Positions 9,572 to 16,776 of a DNA stretch of 33,819 nucleotides are shown here, in pieces. The notes under the pieces are model-generated. The model did no database searches. It was given only the letters and a program-made list of their open reading frames with translations, and had not been told where the DNA came from. The stretch lies in the IMG/VR virus record IMGVR_UViG_3300024265_000150, positions 1 to 33,819 of that record. One strand, 5' to 3'. This stretch comes from a virus. A program made the position numbers and the translations under genes. Each line of letters opens with the position of its first letter. Position 1 is the first letter of the stretch.

Positions 9572-10086
9572 GCGAGGCGTTCAACGCCGCGCTGGAGTTC
9601 CTTCTCGACCGAGAGGGCGGCTACGTCAACCACCCGAACGACCCCGGTGGCGAGACGAACCTCGGGATCTCCAAGCGCAGCTACCCCAACGAGAACATCG
9701 CCGGGATGACGCGGGAGCGTGCCGCCCACCTCTACCACCGCGACTACTGGTTTCCGAACCGCTGCGGGGAGATGCCGCGCGAGGTCGCGCTGCCGCTGTT
9801 CGACTTCGCTGTGAACGCCCCGGCGCGGTCCGCTCGGATCTGCCTCCAGCGGGTCGTCGGCGCGAAGCCGGACGGCGTACTCGGACCGATGTCGATGGCC
9901 GCGATCCGCCGGGCGATCGACGCTGACGGCGCGCGATGGGTGGGCCTCCAGTTGATCGACAGGCGCCTCCAGCGTTACATCGGCCGCGTCCGCCAGGGCC
10001 GATCGTCGGCGGAGTTTCTGCTAGGGTGGACGCGCAGGCTTCATCATCTGATCGTTGAATTGTACGAGGAAGGGGGAACACAATGA
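9568..10086 (+). CDS. Endolysin, GH108-type N-acetylmuramidase
   Basis: This 172-residue lysin cleaves the glycan strands of peptidoglycan. DREGGYVNHPNDPGGETNLG at residues 14-33 is the Glyco_hydro_108 signature; Glu16 is the expected catalytic residue. The second half (ALPLFDFAVNAPARSARICL, GAKPDGVLGPMSMAAI) matches the PG_binding_3 helical domain that follows in this family. No signal peptide is seen, so release would depend on a holin. The ATG at 9568 overlaps the preceding stop (ATGA) and has GGTGGAG about nine bases upstream. The reading frame extends upstream to 9505, but those residues do not belong to the family. It overlaps the following lipoprotein gene by four bases. Confidence 0.93.
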   Translation: MSEAFNAALEFLLDREGGYVNHPNDPGGETNLGISKRSYPNENIAGMTRERAAHLYHRDYWFPNRCGEMPREVALPLFDFAVNAPARSARICLQRVVGAKPDGVLGPMSMAAIRRAIDADGARWVGLQLIDRRLQRYIGRVRQGRSSAEFLLGWTRRLHHLIVELYEEGGTQ

Positions 10087-10418
10087 GACACGGAATCATC
10101 TTGCTAGCGGCGCTGCTGGCGCTGGGCTGCAACACCGTGAGCGTCAAGACGCAGGGCGCGGCGGGAGAACCCATCACCGCCAAGGGGAGCGGCGCGGGGC
10201 GCGGGGCCATCGAGCTCACCGTGGCGCCAGACGGGACAACGAAGGCCCTCGGGTGCTTCGATGCCACGAGCGACTGGCTGTGGCTCCGCATCATCCCGAC
10301 GATGGTGGAGGGCGCGATCACCGCCTTTTTTGGGAAGGTCAACCCGAACCCCGGCGGCATCACCGGGCCCTCTGGGATTGGCGGCTGCGACAGCCTCTTC
10401 GAGCAGGGAGAGGAGTAA
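10083..10418 (+). CDS. Lysis-cassette lipoprotein, possible outer spanin
   Basis: This is 111 residues with a lipoprotein signal: MRHG, a hydrophobic stretch and lipobox LALGC, with Cys16 expected to be lipidated. The mature part is Gly-rich, with a hydrophobic patch (WLWLRIIPTMVEGAITAFFG, residues 64-83) and two further cysteines. It overlaps the endolysin stop by ATGA. A small lipoprotein immediately after an endolysin fits an outer-membrane spanin component, and with the hydrophobic patch a one-piece spanin is conceivable. The spanin role is inferred from position; the lipobox is seen. Confidence 0.78.
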   Translation: MRHGIILLAALLALGCNTVSVKTQGAAGEPITAKGSGAGRGAIELTVAPDGTTKALGCFDATSDWLWLRIIPTMVEGAITAFFGKVNPNPGGITGPSGIGGCDSLFEQGEE

Positions 10419-10419
10419 T

Positions 10420-10626
10420 ATGCGACCCCAAGACTGGCTCCAAGGCTACAAGACATACCTCTGGCTGATCGCCCTGTGCGTCTTTATCGTGACGACGGGG
10501 CAGGTGCCGGAGGGCACCGAGGGCGCCCTCGCCGGGCTAGACGAGGCATCCATCAAGGAGTTGCTCTCGGTGGGTGCCCTGAGCGCACTCAAGGCCAAGT
10601 GGAACCGGGTGACTGCGGGTAGCTGA
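10420..10626 (+). CDS. Single-pass small membrane protein, holin-like
   Basis: This is 68 residues starting at the ATG at 10420, preceded by a GGGAGAGGAG ribosome site four bases away. One hydrophobic segment lies near residues 11-28 (TYLWLIALCVFIVTTG), followed by a helical tail ending in basic residues. Its place at the end of the lysis cassette suggests a holin or holin-associated role, but one-segment phage membrane proteins are diverse. Confidence 0.7.
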   Translation: MRPQDWLQGYKTYLWLIALCVFIVTTGQVPEGTEGALAGLDEASIKELLSVGALSALKAKWNRVTAGS

Positions 10627-10645
10627 CTGGTCTGCCATTTTGCGA

Positions 10646-10661
10646 GGGGCCTTGCGGCCCC
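10646..10661 (+). terminator. GC-rich hairpin after the lysis cassette
   Basis: GGGGCC, loop TTGC, GGCCCC forms a perfect 6-bp stem 20 bases after the holin-like stop codon. There is no uridine tract after it, so it is a weak or factor-dependent terminator candidate, or an mRNA-stabilising stem. The gap to 10737 otherwise holds only the ribosome site of the next gene. Confidence 0.4.
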
Positions 10662-10737
10662 CGGTGCGTCTGGTATCACCCCCACACCCCCCAACACCGA
10701 GAAGGCTGAGCGGTAGAGCGGCCCGCAGGGGGTGTGC

Positions 10738-11481
10738 GTGAGCGATGACATTCTCGTCTGGGACATAGAAACCACGCCGAACATTGGCTTCTTCTGGGGC
10801 GCCGGTTTCAAGATCACCATTCTCCCGCAGGCCATCATCAAAGAGCGGCAGATTTGCGTCGTCGGGTACAAGTGGCTCGGACAGGGACCGGCTCGCTCGT
10901 TCACGTGGGGCAAGGACGCCGACGAAGAGACGATGGTCAAAAAGACAGTGGGTCTTTTGGACCGCGCACGCTATTCCGTGGCGCACTTCGGAGACTCATT
11001 CGACCACCCGTGGCTGCGCTCGCGAGCGATGTATTACGGCATCCCGATGGCCCCGCACTACGTCACGGTCGACACGAAGAAGCTGTTCTCCCGCTACACC
11101 TACATGAACTCGAACAAGCTCGACTACCTCGGGCAATACTTCGAGCTCGGGCGCAAGATTTCCACGAGTTACAAGCTGTGGGTTCGGATCACCACAGAGA
11201 ACCACCAGCCCTCGCTGCGGGAGATGGCGCGCTACTGCCGCCAAGACGTCAACATGCTCGGCGAATTGTGGGAGTACGCGCGCCCGTGGTTCCCCGCACC
11301 CGACAGCATCGCCCGCGACGTCGCGTGCTGCCCGCACTGCGCCGGCTCCAACACGATCATCAGCAAGCAACGCCGCACCGCCGCCGGCCACGACAAGATC
11401 CAGTTCCAGTGCCGCGACTGCGGGCAGTACCACACCGTCGCCAAGAGCCGCTTCGACAAGGCCAAGCGCGATGCCGGCTGA
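10738..11481 (+). CDS. RNase H-fold 3'-5' exonuclease-like protein with C-terminal zinc ribbon
   Basis: This is a 247-residue protein from GTG 10738, which lies five bases after an AGGGGG ribosome site; GTG 10732 is an alternative inside that site. Exo I motif is WDIETTP (Asp9, Glu11), Exo II is HFGDSFDHPWL, and Exo III is YCRQD, the DEDD/DnaQ-like arrangement of ribonuclease H-like phage proteins related to YprB. The C-terminus has two CxxC knuckles (CCPHC and CRDC), a zinc ribbon likely contacting nucleic acid. A role in replication or recombination is likely, but no polymerase domain is fused to it. It overlaps the next small gene by 11 bases. Confidence 0.85.
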   Translation: MSDDILVWDIETTPNIGFFWGAGFKITILPQAIIKERQICVVGYKWLGQGPARSFTWGKDADEETMVKKTVGLLDRARYSVAHFGDSFDHPWLRSRAMYYGIPMAPHYVTVDTKKLFSRYTYMNSNKLDYLGQYFELGRKISTSYKLWVRITTENHQPSLREMARYCRQDVNMLGELWEYARPWFPAPDSIARDVACCPHCAGSNTIISKQRRTAAGHDKIQFQCRDCGQYHTVAKSRFDKAKRDAG

Positions 11482-11668
11482 CCGCGACCCGACAAGCCTC
11501 GACGGCTGGACGTACTTCTCGATCTACCGCAACAAGGCCATCTATATCGGCAGCGAGACGACGAGCCACGCCTATGCCGCGGGCGACAGAGAGAAGGTCT
11601 GGGTGTACGACGTTTCGTTCGAGAAGCTACAGGATCAGCTCGACGAGATCCACGCGGCGGGGGGTTAG
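11471..11668 (+). CDS. Small hypothetical protein
   Basis: This is a 65-residue acidic protein with an aromatic beta-like N-terminal half (GWTYFSIYRNKAIYIGSE) and a helical C-terminal half. No known motif. It overlaps the exonuclease gene by 11 bases, implying cotranscription. Its TAG overlaps the converging stop of the next gene by four bases, marking the border between plus-strand and minus-strand blocks. Confidence 0.65.
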   Translation: MPADRDPTSLDGWTYFSIYRNKAIYIGSETTSHAYAAGDREKVWVYDVSFEKLQDQLDEIHAAGG

Positions 11669-11958
11669 GCGTCGGGGGAGTCCCGCCGGAGCCGGTCAAT
11701 CTCTGCCGCGATCAAGGCACCCGCACGAACGAGATTCTCAACCCTCGACTTCGGTTTGAAGTCACCTTGATCCCACGGCCACCCACGTGGAGCCGGGAGG
11801 TCAGCCGTCTGTTGAAGGTTGGCCGGGTCTAGGCTCAAGTAGCACCGCGCAGCATGCCACAACTCGCCCTCGAAATGATCATCGTCGTGATCTGCGTCCC
11901 ACCCGATACTGTCGGTTTGTCGTTTACGCTCAACAGCGATCAGCTCGGCTCCATCCAT
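11665..11958 (-). CDS. Conserved phage protein with DHDDxH motif
   Basis: This is 97 residues. ERKRQTDSIGWDADHDDDHF near the start and NLVRAGALIAAEIDRLRRD at the end, separated by GWPWDQGDFKPKSR, match a small protein type I have seen in many phages. The acidic/His cluster suggests metal binding and recalls helical NTP-pyrophosphohydrolases, but that is only a guess and I do not name a family. The GGGAGG ribosome site lies inside the end of the upstream gene. Last gene of the minus-strand early operon. Confidence 0.82.
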   Translation of the reverse strand: MDGAELIAVERKRQTDSIGWDADHDDDHFEGELWHAARCYLSLDPANLQQTADLPAPRGWPWDQGDFKPKSRVENLVRAGALIAAEIDRLRRDSPDA

Positions 11959-11961
11959 CTC

Positions 11962-12498
11962 TCACCTCCCCCTTGAACGTCGGCCCGGGCGCCCCCGCCC
12001 ACCCGGCGTTGATTTTTCGACAACAAGCTCGGCGTCAACCGCGTAGTATAGAATCGACAGCGGCGGGATCGGGGGAACCGGGCCCGCCAGATCATCGGGG
12101 GCAACGCCGTCGCCGTCCGTGATGTAGAGGGTGTACGCGCCCGGCTTGTTGGCCGTCAGCAGAAAGGTCATCAGGGGCATCCCGGCCGGGATGATGTCGC
12201 TGCGGCCAGTCGCGGAGGCGGTCCTGACGGTCCTGATCGCGTTGTTGATGTTCACCGTGAACATCCCCAAGACCCAACTCGACGCAGTGTCGACTTGGAT
12301 ACCGTTCCCATTCCAGCCGAACGTGATGTCGGTGGAGCCGAGCACGAGGTCTTCGTCGGCGGCGATGGTCACGACGATCCCGGTCTGCCCGGAGACGATC
12401 GGGCCCGGGGTGTTGATTTGGATTGCGAGGTTCAGGGCTGAGGCTGTGAGTGGCATGGCGAGCAGGGCGATGGTGTAGATTGATAGCCGTGGGTTCAT
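11962..12498 (-). CDS. Secreted cohesin-like beta-sandwich protein
   Basis: This is 178 residues with a Sec signal (MNPRLSIYTIALLAMPLTASA). The mature part follows the layout of cohesin-type domains: a opening strand with V.G..G.VVTI, LVLGSTDITFGWNGNGIQV, a middle strand with a turn, then MPLMTFLLTANKPGAYTLYI and a closing strand. Cohesins bind dockerin modules and also occur in surface proteins outside cellulosomes; no dockerin was seen here. The C-terminus is a basic Gly/Arg tail, partly dictated by the next gene's ribosome site. The ATG is seven bases after AAGGAG. A secreted binding protein in an early operon is unusual. Family call moderate. Confidence 0.75.
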   Translation of the reverse strand: MNPRLSIYTIALLAMPLTASALNLAIQINTPGPIVSGQTGIVVTIAADEDLVLGSTDITFGWNGNGIQVDTASSWVLGMFTVNINNAIRTVRTASATGRSDIIPAGMPLMTFLLTANKPGAYTLYITDGDGVAPDDLAGPVPPIPPLSILYYAVDAELVVEKSTPGGRGRPGRRSRGR

Positions 12499-12502
12499 GT
12501 GG

Positions 12503-12805
12503 TTACTCCTTTGGCTTCTCGTCTTTAGGGAGGGCAGCGCGGGCGATCTCGTGGATTGCTACATCGTATCCGCATCCTGTGGCAATCCGATCACGACACT
12601 CTTTCTCAATCTTCCCCAGCGCCTCTTTCAATTCTCGTATTTCTAGCGCAGCGGATACCGTTGTGGCGCAAAGCACATCGCCTTCACCCTCTAGGCGCTC
12701 AACCTCGTCGGCGAGCTGGATGGCAATCTCGCGCAAGCTTTGCAGCGCTTCTAGCTGCGCACAGTCTTCTATATCTTCCCTCGCCTTCTCCAGATCAACC
12801 GTCAT
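12503..12805 (-). CDS. Small helical hypothetical protein
   Basis: This is 100 residues from the ATG at 12805, chosen because AAGGA lies six bases upstream; the frame stays open to 12835. It is almost entirely helical and charged, likely a coiled coil (residues 1-75), and ends in IARAALPKDEKPKE. The tail resembles ARAALLPKQATP in the protein at 16327. Such ARAAL tails are common in small phage proteins. It overlaps the upstream gene by 11 bases. Function unknown. Confidence 0.72.
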   Translation of the reverse strand: MTVDLEKAREDIEDCAQLEALQSLREIAIQLADEVERLEGEGDVLCATTVSAALEIRELKEALGKIEKECRDRIATGCGYDVAIHEIARAALPKDEKPKE

Positions 12806-13484
12806 CGGGTTCCTTTCGGAGGGCGGCTCGGTCACTGGGAAACTCGTCTAAGCCGAGCACCTTGAGTCGACCATCCAGTAACGCTTGAAGACTCGCCCGC
12901 GCGGTAACGTATTCCTCATCCTCCGGCATCGCAGCCATCCTGCGTCGCAAAAGATCGTTGGATTGATGAGCTGAACCGTGGGTACGAACAAGCTCTTGCA
13001 ACGCCTCAAGTAGTCTGTCGCCTCTCCCCCTCTCGACGGCGACGGCGGCGCGGATCATATCAATAAAGTTCTTACGGACAGACTCCTTCTCATTTCTAAT
13101 AGCTGACTCAACCAAGGCTGAGTTCTGTTTACCCAAAGATGTAGTTACTACATCCCAAATAAGATCCTCGAACCATCCATCACCAAATTCAATCTCATCT
13201 GCTGTAAGTTCGCTCATCGAACAAGCCTCCCCGCGTCGCGCTTCCCCAGCGATGCCACGCAAAGTCTTGGCTGCCTTTCGATAACCGCGAGCGAATCCTT
13301 GACCGTGCTCATTATTGTCTACTTTAGCTTGAGCCTCGATCTCGTCTGCTTCGGCCTCCATCTCCTCACAGGCCCGGATAATCTTCCCACAGGGGTCGTC
13401 GTCGGGTACTCGCTCGCTTCTTGTTTGGCCGTACCCATGTTTCGACGCTGCACGCTGACTAGTAGAGGGGCAGTTGTCTCTCAT
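12795..13484 (-). CDS. Hypothetical helical protein, possible in-frame fusion of two genes
   Basis: This is 229 residues from the ATG at 13484, which has GGGGAGG seven to eight bases upstream. The protein is acidic and helical (IIRACEEMEAEADEIEAQAK) and has no domain I recognise. At 13217 an in-frame ATG (MSELTADEIEFGDG) has an almost identical upstream sequence (GGGGAGGCTTGTTCG against GGGGAGGCTGTTCG). The coding region may therefore be two former genes joined in frame, or one gene with two products of 229 and 140 residues. It overlaps the next gene by 11 bases. Confidence 0.72.
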   Translation of the reverse strand: MRDNCPSTSQRAASKHGYGQTRSERVPDDDPCGKIIRACEEMEAEADEIEAQAKVDNNEHGQGFARGYRKAAKTLRGIAGEARRGEACSMSELTADEIEFGDGWFEDLIWDVVTTSLGKQNSALVESAIRNEKESVRKNFIDMIRAAVAVERGRGDRLLEALQELVRTHGSAHQSNDLLRRRMAAMPEDEEYVTARASLQALLDGRLKVLGLDEFPSDRAALRKEPDDG

Positions 13485-13534
13485 CGAACAGCCTCCCCAC
13501 AAACGGTGACTCGGACGCAGCGGACGTTAATCAT
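13481..13534 (-). CDS. Possible 17-codon coupling leader peptide
   Basis: A mini-frame (MINVRCVRVTVCGEAVR) starts over the stop of the secreted protein at 13527 and stops within the ATGA that starts the next gene. It covers that gene's ribosome site. Its first residues resemble MPNVRCV of the upstream gene, because the DNA there is repeated. It could couple translation of its neighbours or be a duplication remnant. Confidence 0.35.
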   Translation of the reverse strand: MINVRCVRVTVCGEAVR

Positions 13535-13766
13535 CGGTGGGCTCCACGACTAGGCCGCATTCAACGGTTACTGTTTCATAGCCGTATGCAGGTGGCACCT
13601 TGATTACGATCCGTCCCCAGTCCTCGGGGCACTCGGGTTCTTCCCAGAACTTAATCTGGTAGTCTTCGGTGCCCACAAAATACAATTCCGGATCTGGCTC
13701 AGGCGACTGCGCACCGGCCACCCCAGCCACGAGCAAGACTGCCAGGACACAGCGGACGTTAGGCAT
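13527..13766 (-). CDS. Small secreted hypothetical protein
   Basis: This is 79 residues with a Sec signal (MPNVRCVLAVLLVAGVAGAQ, cleavage near residue 19). The mature part is short, acidic and beta-like with two cysteines (PECPEDWGRIVIKVPP, TVTVECGLVV), which could form one disulfide. I do not recognise it. The start overlaps the end of the exonuclease gene by eight bases. It is one of two secreted proteins in this otherwise replicative operon. Confidence 0.72.
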   Translation of the reverse strand: MPNVRCVLAVLLVAGVAGAQSPEPDPELYFVGTEDYQIKFWEEPECPEDWGRIVIKVPPAYGYETVTVECGLVVEPTDD

Positions 13767-14529
13767 CGAAGCTGACCCCCGTGGTCACTCTCCAGCACCA
13801 CGCATTGCGGTTGCAGTATTTACAGAACTTACAGAACTGCGAGGTGGCCGCGGCGGGCCGGTCGAGAAGCACGAGCGAGTCGACGATGGCCCCCGCCTTC
13901 TCGCGGAGTTCGTCGAAGCGGCCCTTGTCGAAACGGATTCTCTCGGCGTAGATCGAGTCTGGGGTCCAGCGTTCGTTCTCGAGCACGAAGTCGTTCTTGT
14001 TGAAGACCACGAACAGGCATGTATCCAGCCCGGTGTAGCCCATATACATCTGCACCTGATCGACGTACTCCGGCTTCCACGCCGCCACCCCGCACCCGCG
14101 CAGCACCGCGAACTGGCGAGCGTTGGCGCTCTTGATTTCGAGGAGCATATCGGGCTTCTCGCCGTCGGTGATCTCCCCGTCGGTGCGGCCCGATACCCGG
14201 TTATCAAAGTCGCTCACGCGGAATTGCTCGCCCGTTCGCCAGTCGGTTGTTCGCACAATGTAGCCACCAATACCGAGCAGGCGGGCGACATGCGCCTCGA
14301 TCGCGTTGCCGTGCTCAAAGATCCCCAGCACGTGCGGCGGGAGCGGCTCGTCTTCGGGTATCCGATTCACCGCGGCCCACAGGTTGCGCGCGCACTTTCC
14401 GATCTGCGAAAGCGCGAGCCGGTCGCCGTGTCGATCGGCGTCGCGCTTCTCGCGAAGGGCCACTAATCCCTTCTCGATCCGGCGCGCGACCTGGGGTTGA
14501 GGATCTCTGAGCAGCGGCAGCGTGGGCAT
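13759..14529 (-). CDS. Cas4/RecB-like PD-(D/E)XK exonuclease with probable Fe-S cluster
   Basis: This is a 256-residue nuclease. The active-site pattern is His73 (FEHGN), Asp117 (GRTDGE), Glu131-x-Lys133 (LEIKS) and the QVQMY motif at 158-162, as in the PDDEXK_1/Cas4-AddB group. One N-terminal cysteine (Cys46, GKCARNLW) plus Cys233, 236, 239 and 245 supply the ligands expected for a 4Fe-4S cluster (one extra). It probably resects DNA ends for the Sak4/DUF669 pair encoded directly upstream. The ATG shares its A with the upstream stop (TGATG), so translation is likely coupled. The surroundings are phage genes without cas1 or cas2, so a CRISPR role is unlikely. Confidence 0.87.
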   Translation of the reverse strand: MPTLPLLRDPQPQVARRIEKGLVALREKRDADRHGDRLALSQIGKCARNLWAAVNRIPEDEPLPPHVLGIFEHGNAIEAHVARLLGIGGYIVRTTDWRTGEQFRVSDFDNRVSGRTDGEITDGEKPDMLLEIKSANARQFAVLRGCGVAAWKPEYVDQVQMYMGYTGLDTCLFVVFNKNDFVLENERWTPDSIYAERIRFDKGRFDELREKAGAIVDSLVLLDRPAAATSQFCKFCKYCNRNAWCWRVTTGVSFDA

Positions 14530-15041
14530 CAGAACGGAACGTCGTCGTCTGACGGCCTGCTCGGGGGCGCGTCTGCCGGCGGTGTGGCGGCGGGAGTGCT
14601 GAACGGCTTGTACTCGGCGATCACGTTCTCGAACCCCTCTGAGTCGGCATACTGCACGCGGTCGGGCTTCGCCCTCCGCTTCACGACCCGCAGGATGTAC
14701 GGCTTGCCGTGGAGATCCTCGCTGCTCTCGATCCTGTCGGGTGTCGGGTGCCCGACGGCAAGCGCGAGTTGCTTGAGCCGGGCGAGTGAAATTTTCACCG
14801 CATCCTCACTCGGGTTCACGAGGTTGAGGTGGTCGAACAGCACACGCTTGCCAATGGCCGGGTCGAGGCACTGCTGCTGCAACCCGAGCACCCACCCGTT
14901 ATTCTTGTTGTTGGGCTTGTAGGTGGATTTCACCACGATGAACGGGTACTCGCCCGTCTCGATCGACATGTAGTCCCCGCCGCCCCCGCTCATGTCTTCC
15001 TCTGTGACGCTGGACGTGTCTGCGTTGATTTGCGGTGCCAT
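14529..15041 (-). CDS. DUF669-type single-stranded DNA-binding protein
   Basis: This is 170 residues. The sequence (YMSIETGEYPFIVVKSTYKP, GWVLGLQQQCLDPAIGKRV, FDHLNLVNPSEDAVKISLAR) fits the DUF669 phage family, usually found beside Sak4-like ATPases. The Pro-rich C-terminus ends in DDDVPF, the acidic tip typical of SSB proteins that recruits partner enzymes. This supports an ssDNA-binding role in recombination or replication. The ATG directly follows the stop of the ATPase gene, and its own stop overlaps the exonuclease start. Confidence 0.86.
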   Translation of the reverse strand: MAPQINADTSSVTEEDMSGGGGDYMSIETGEYPFIVVKSTYKPNNKNNGWVLGLQQQCLDPAIGKRVLFDHLNLVNPSEDAVKISLARLKQLALAVGHPTPDRIESSEDLHGKPYILRVVKRRAKPDRVQYADSEGFENVIAEYKPFSTPAATPPADAPPSRPSDDDVPF

Positions 15042-15848
15042 TTACGCTGCCCCCTTCTTGGCCTTCTTGGGTTTGATTCCCATTGCCGTCATCAGCGCGC
15101 CCCGGAGCGGCCCGAAGGGGTCGTCCTTGGGAACGTCGATTTCAATCGGGAGTCCGTAGCGGTTCTTCGCCTCGAACCCGCCCGTGTCTTCGAGGTGGAG
15201 CACCCGCGCCCCGCCCATCTTCGTGGTCGTTGTGACCTTGCGCCCCCGCGCACCTTCCTTTTCGAGCGCGGCCCGCTTGACTTCGAGAAACCCCACGACG
15301 TCGGCCCACTCGTAGAGCAGCGCGTTGGCGTGCTTGTGCAGTTTGGGTTGCACGGTGTCGTAGGGCGCGAGCACGGGGTCGGAGATGGTCTTGACCTCGT
15401 TGTGGCACAGCACACAGACGGTCATCCCCTGCCGCCGCAACTGATCGAGCGCGCGGAAAAAGCTGATCCAGTAGGGGTTGGCGAACGTGTACCCCTTGCC
15501 GTAGCCGAAATCCTCGATGTTCGTGTAGTTCTTCGTGCCCGCCTTCTCTTGGCAGGTGTGCGCCCAGACAAGCGGCTCCACATGGTCGATGGTGTCGACC
15601 ACGAGCGAGCGGTAGTCGTGCTTCTCGTTGGCGAGTTCCCCGATCGCGTTCATCACGTCGATGTAGGACTCGGGCCGCGGGAGCGCGGCGACCTTGAGCA
15701 CCCCGAGGCCCTCCTCGGCGGGGAGGAAGATGGGGTTGGTGAGCGACGCCCCTAGGGTCGACTTACCCGACCCGCCTTTGCCGTGAACGACGATGCGCGG
15801 CGGTAGCTGCGCGGGCGTGGCTGAAACCTGGCTCAAGAGTGCTCCCAT
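15042..15848 (-). CDS. Sak4-like RecA-fold ATPase (AAA_24)
   Basis: This is 268 residues. Walker A is GKGGSGKS (residues 23-30) and Walker B is SLVVDT (Asp85). The shape, with FLPAEEGLGVLKVAALPRPE after Walker A, VCVLCHNEVKTI and KLHKHANALLYEWADVVGFL, is typical of phage AAA_24 ATPases of the Sak4 annealing group. These promote strand annealing together with a phage SSB, which matches the DUF669 protein encoded next. The C-terminus is Lys-rich (KPKKAKKGAA). Ribosome site GAGGAG lies seven bases before the ATG. The 42-base gap upstream shows nothing notable. Confidence 0.9.
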   Translation of the reverse strand: MGALLSQVSATPAQLPPRIVVHGKGGSGKSTLGASLTNPIFLPAEEGLGVLKVAALPRPESYIDVMNAIGELANEKHDYRSLVVDTIDHVEPLVWAHTCQEKAGTKNYTNIEDFGYGKGYTFANPYWISFFRALDQLRRQGMTVCVLCHNEVKTISDPVLAPYDTVQPKLHKHANALLYEWADVVGFLEVKRAALEKEGARGRKVTTTTKMGGARVLHLEDTGGFEAKNRYGLPIEIDVPKDDPFGPLRGALMTAMGIKPKKAKKGAA

Positions 15849-15890
15849 GTGCTTCTCCTCTTATCAGTGTAGGGCGGCTCGCTGCAATCG

Positions 15891-16121
15891 CTAGGTTTGG
15901 TGGTGCGAGCCGCCCTGATTGTGCCGTTGGGAATCTCCCGCTGGCGTCATAGCTTTGATGTCAGTGAGCGCCCTATCAACATCGCTCTCCATCTCTACGG
16001 TGCGGCCGAGCAGCCCGCCATATTGATCCAATATATGCCTGCACCGACGGGCCATCCAGCACGCGCCGAGAACAAGGCCCACCAAGAGAACCACGAGCAA
16101 TTGGGGCCACGATCCGAACAT
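15891..16121 (-). CDS. Small single-pass membrane protein
   Basis: This is 76 residues from the ATG at 16121 (TGATG with the upstream gene; a GTG at 16124 adds one residue). One transmembrane segment (LLVVLLVGLVLGACW) is followed by basic residues and a polar, His-rich tail. The in-out topology resembles small phage membrane proteins of unknown role. Confidence 0.68.
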   Translation of the reverse strand: MFGSWPQLLVVLLVGLVLGACWMARRCRHILDQYGGLLGRTVEMESDVDRALTDIKAMTPAGDSQRHNQGGSHHQT

Positions 16122-16330
16122 CACTCCCCCATCACGGTTTGCACATACTTCCGTGTCATCTTCTCAGCACAGCCCAGCGCGGTCATCACCCACCGATGCC
16201 GGTGCTGGCACATCTTCACGATCTTCTTGGTGCGCTTGTCTCGCGTGATGCCGACGTAGCCGCCGGCTCGTAGCGGGAGTCGGGATTTGCATTCGGCGCT
16301 GTATCGCGGGCGGGGTTGGCGTTTTTTCAT
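16121..16330 (-). CDS. Small basic hypothetical protein
   Basis: This is 69 residues, strongly basic (MKKRQPRPRYSAECKSRLP), with Cys and His residues in KMCQHRHRWVMTALGCAEK that could bind zinc. It may bind nucleic acid. The ATGA start overlaps the upstream stop. Confidence 0.68.
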   Translation of the reverse strand: MKKRQPRPRYSAECKSRLPLRAGGYVGITRDKRTKKIVKMCQHRHRWVMTALGCAEKMTRKYVQTVMGE

Positions 16331-16776
16331 GGGGTCGCCTGCTTAGGGAGGAGAGCGGCTCGGGCGACCCCGGCGCGGTTCTGACAGTACGCTCGTATTT
16401 CGTAGTCGTGGGTTTTTTGGGAGTCCCCGGCGGCTTCTAGCGACGATGCAGCATCTTCCACCACCCCTTGTAGCCGGATGTTTTCTTTCGTCAGCCAGTG
16501 GATCTTGACAGCCGCCTCGCTGGCAAACTCTGCGGTCCAATCGAACCACTGGAAAGGGCGCCCCCCCTCGTTAGACTCACAGCCGTTACAGCACGTCCAA
16601 AGAGGACGTTCGACCTCCACCTCCACCTCTTCTCCGGGGATGCCGACGGTGATTTTTTCTCGCAGAGGCGAAACACTCACGATCAGGGTGCCGCACTTCG
16701 CGCACCCATGATCGGAGTTCGCCTCAATTGCTCGCAGCGTGGCCGCGTCGTTTTGTAGTCTCTCGATCTCGCTCAC
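16327..16776 (-). CDS. Zinc-knuckle hypothetical protein
   Basis: This is 149 residues. GCAKCG (residues 24-29) and CCNGC (residues 62-66) form two half-sites of a likely zinc-binding fold, separated by beta strands. The second half is helical and ends VARAALLPKQATP. The family is unknown to me. It starts within the stop of the gene upstream and overlaps the one downstream, both by ATGA. Confidence 0.72.
   Translation of the reverse strand: MSEIERLQNDAATLRAIEANSDHGCAKCGTLIVSVSPLREKITVGIPGEEVEVEVERPLWTCCNGCESNEGGRPFQWFDWTAEFASEAAVKIHWLTKENIRLQGVVEDAASSLEAAGDSQKTHDYEIRAYCQNRAGVARAALLPKQATP

Noticed and set aside
10704-10740. tRNA-like stretch (GGCTGAGCGGTAGAGCG)
   Set aside because: It resembles a tRNA D-arm, but no acceptor stem, anticodon arm or T-loop can be placed, and the exonuclease gene starts within it.
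13759-14529. CRISPR-associated Cas4
   Set aside because: The protein is Cas4-like in fold and cysteines, but neighbours are phage recombination genes and there is no array, cas1 or cas2.
12503-16776. Shared ARAAL(L)PK tails of the proteins at 12503 and 16327
   Set aside because: Such endings are common in small phage proteins and the surrounding sequences are unrelated.
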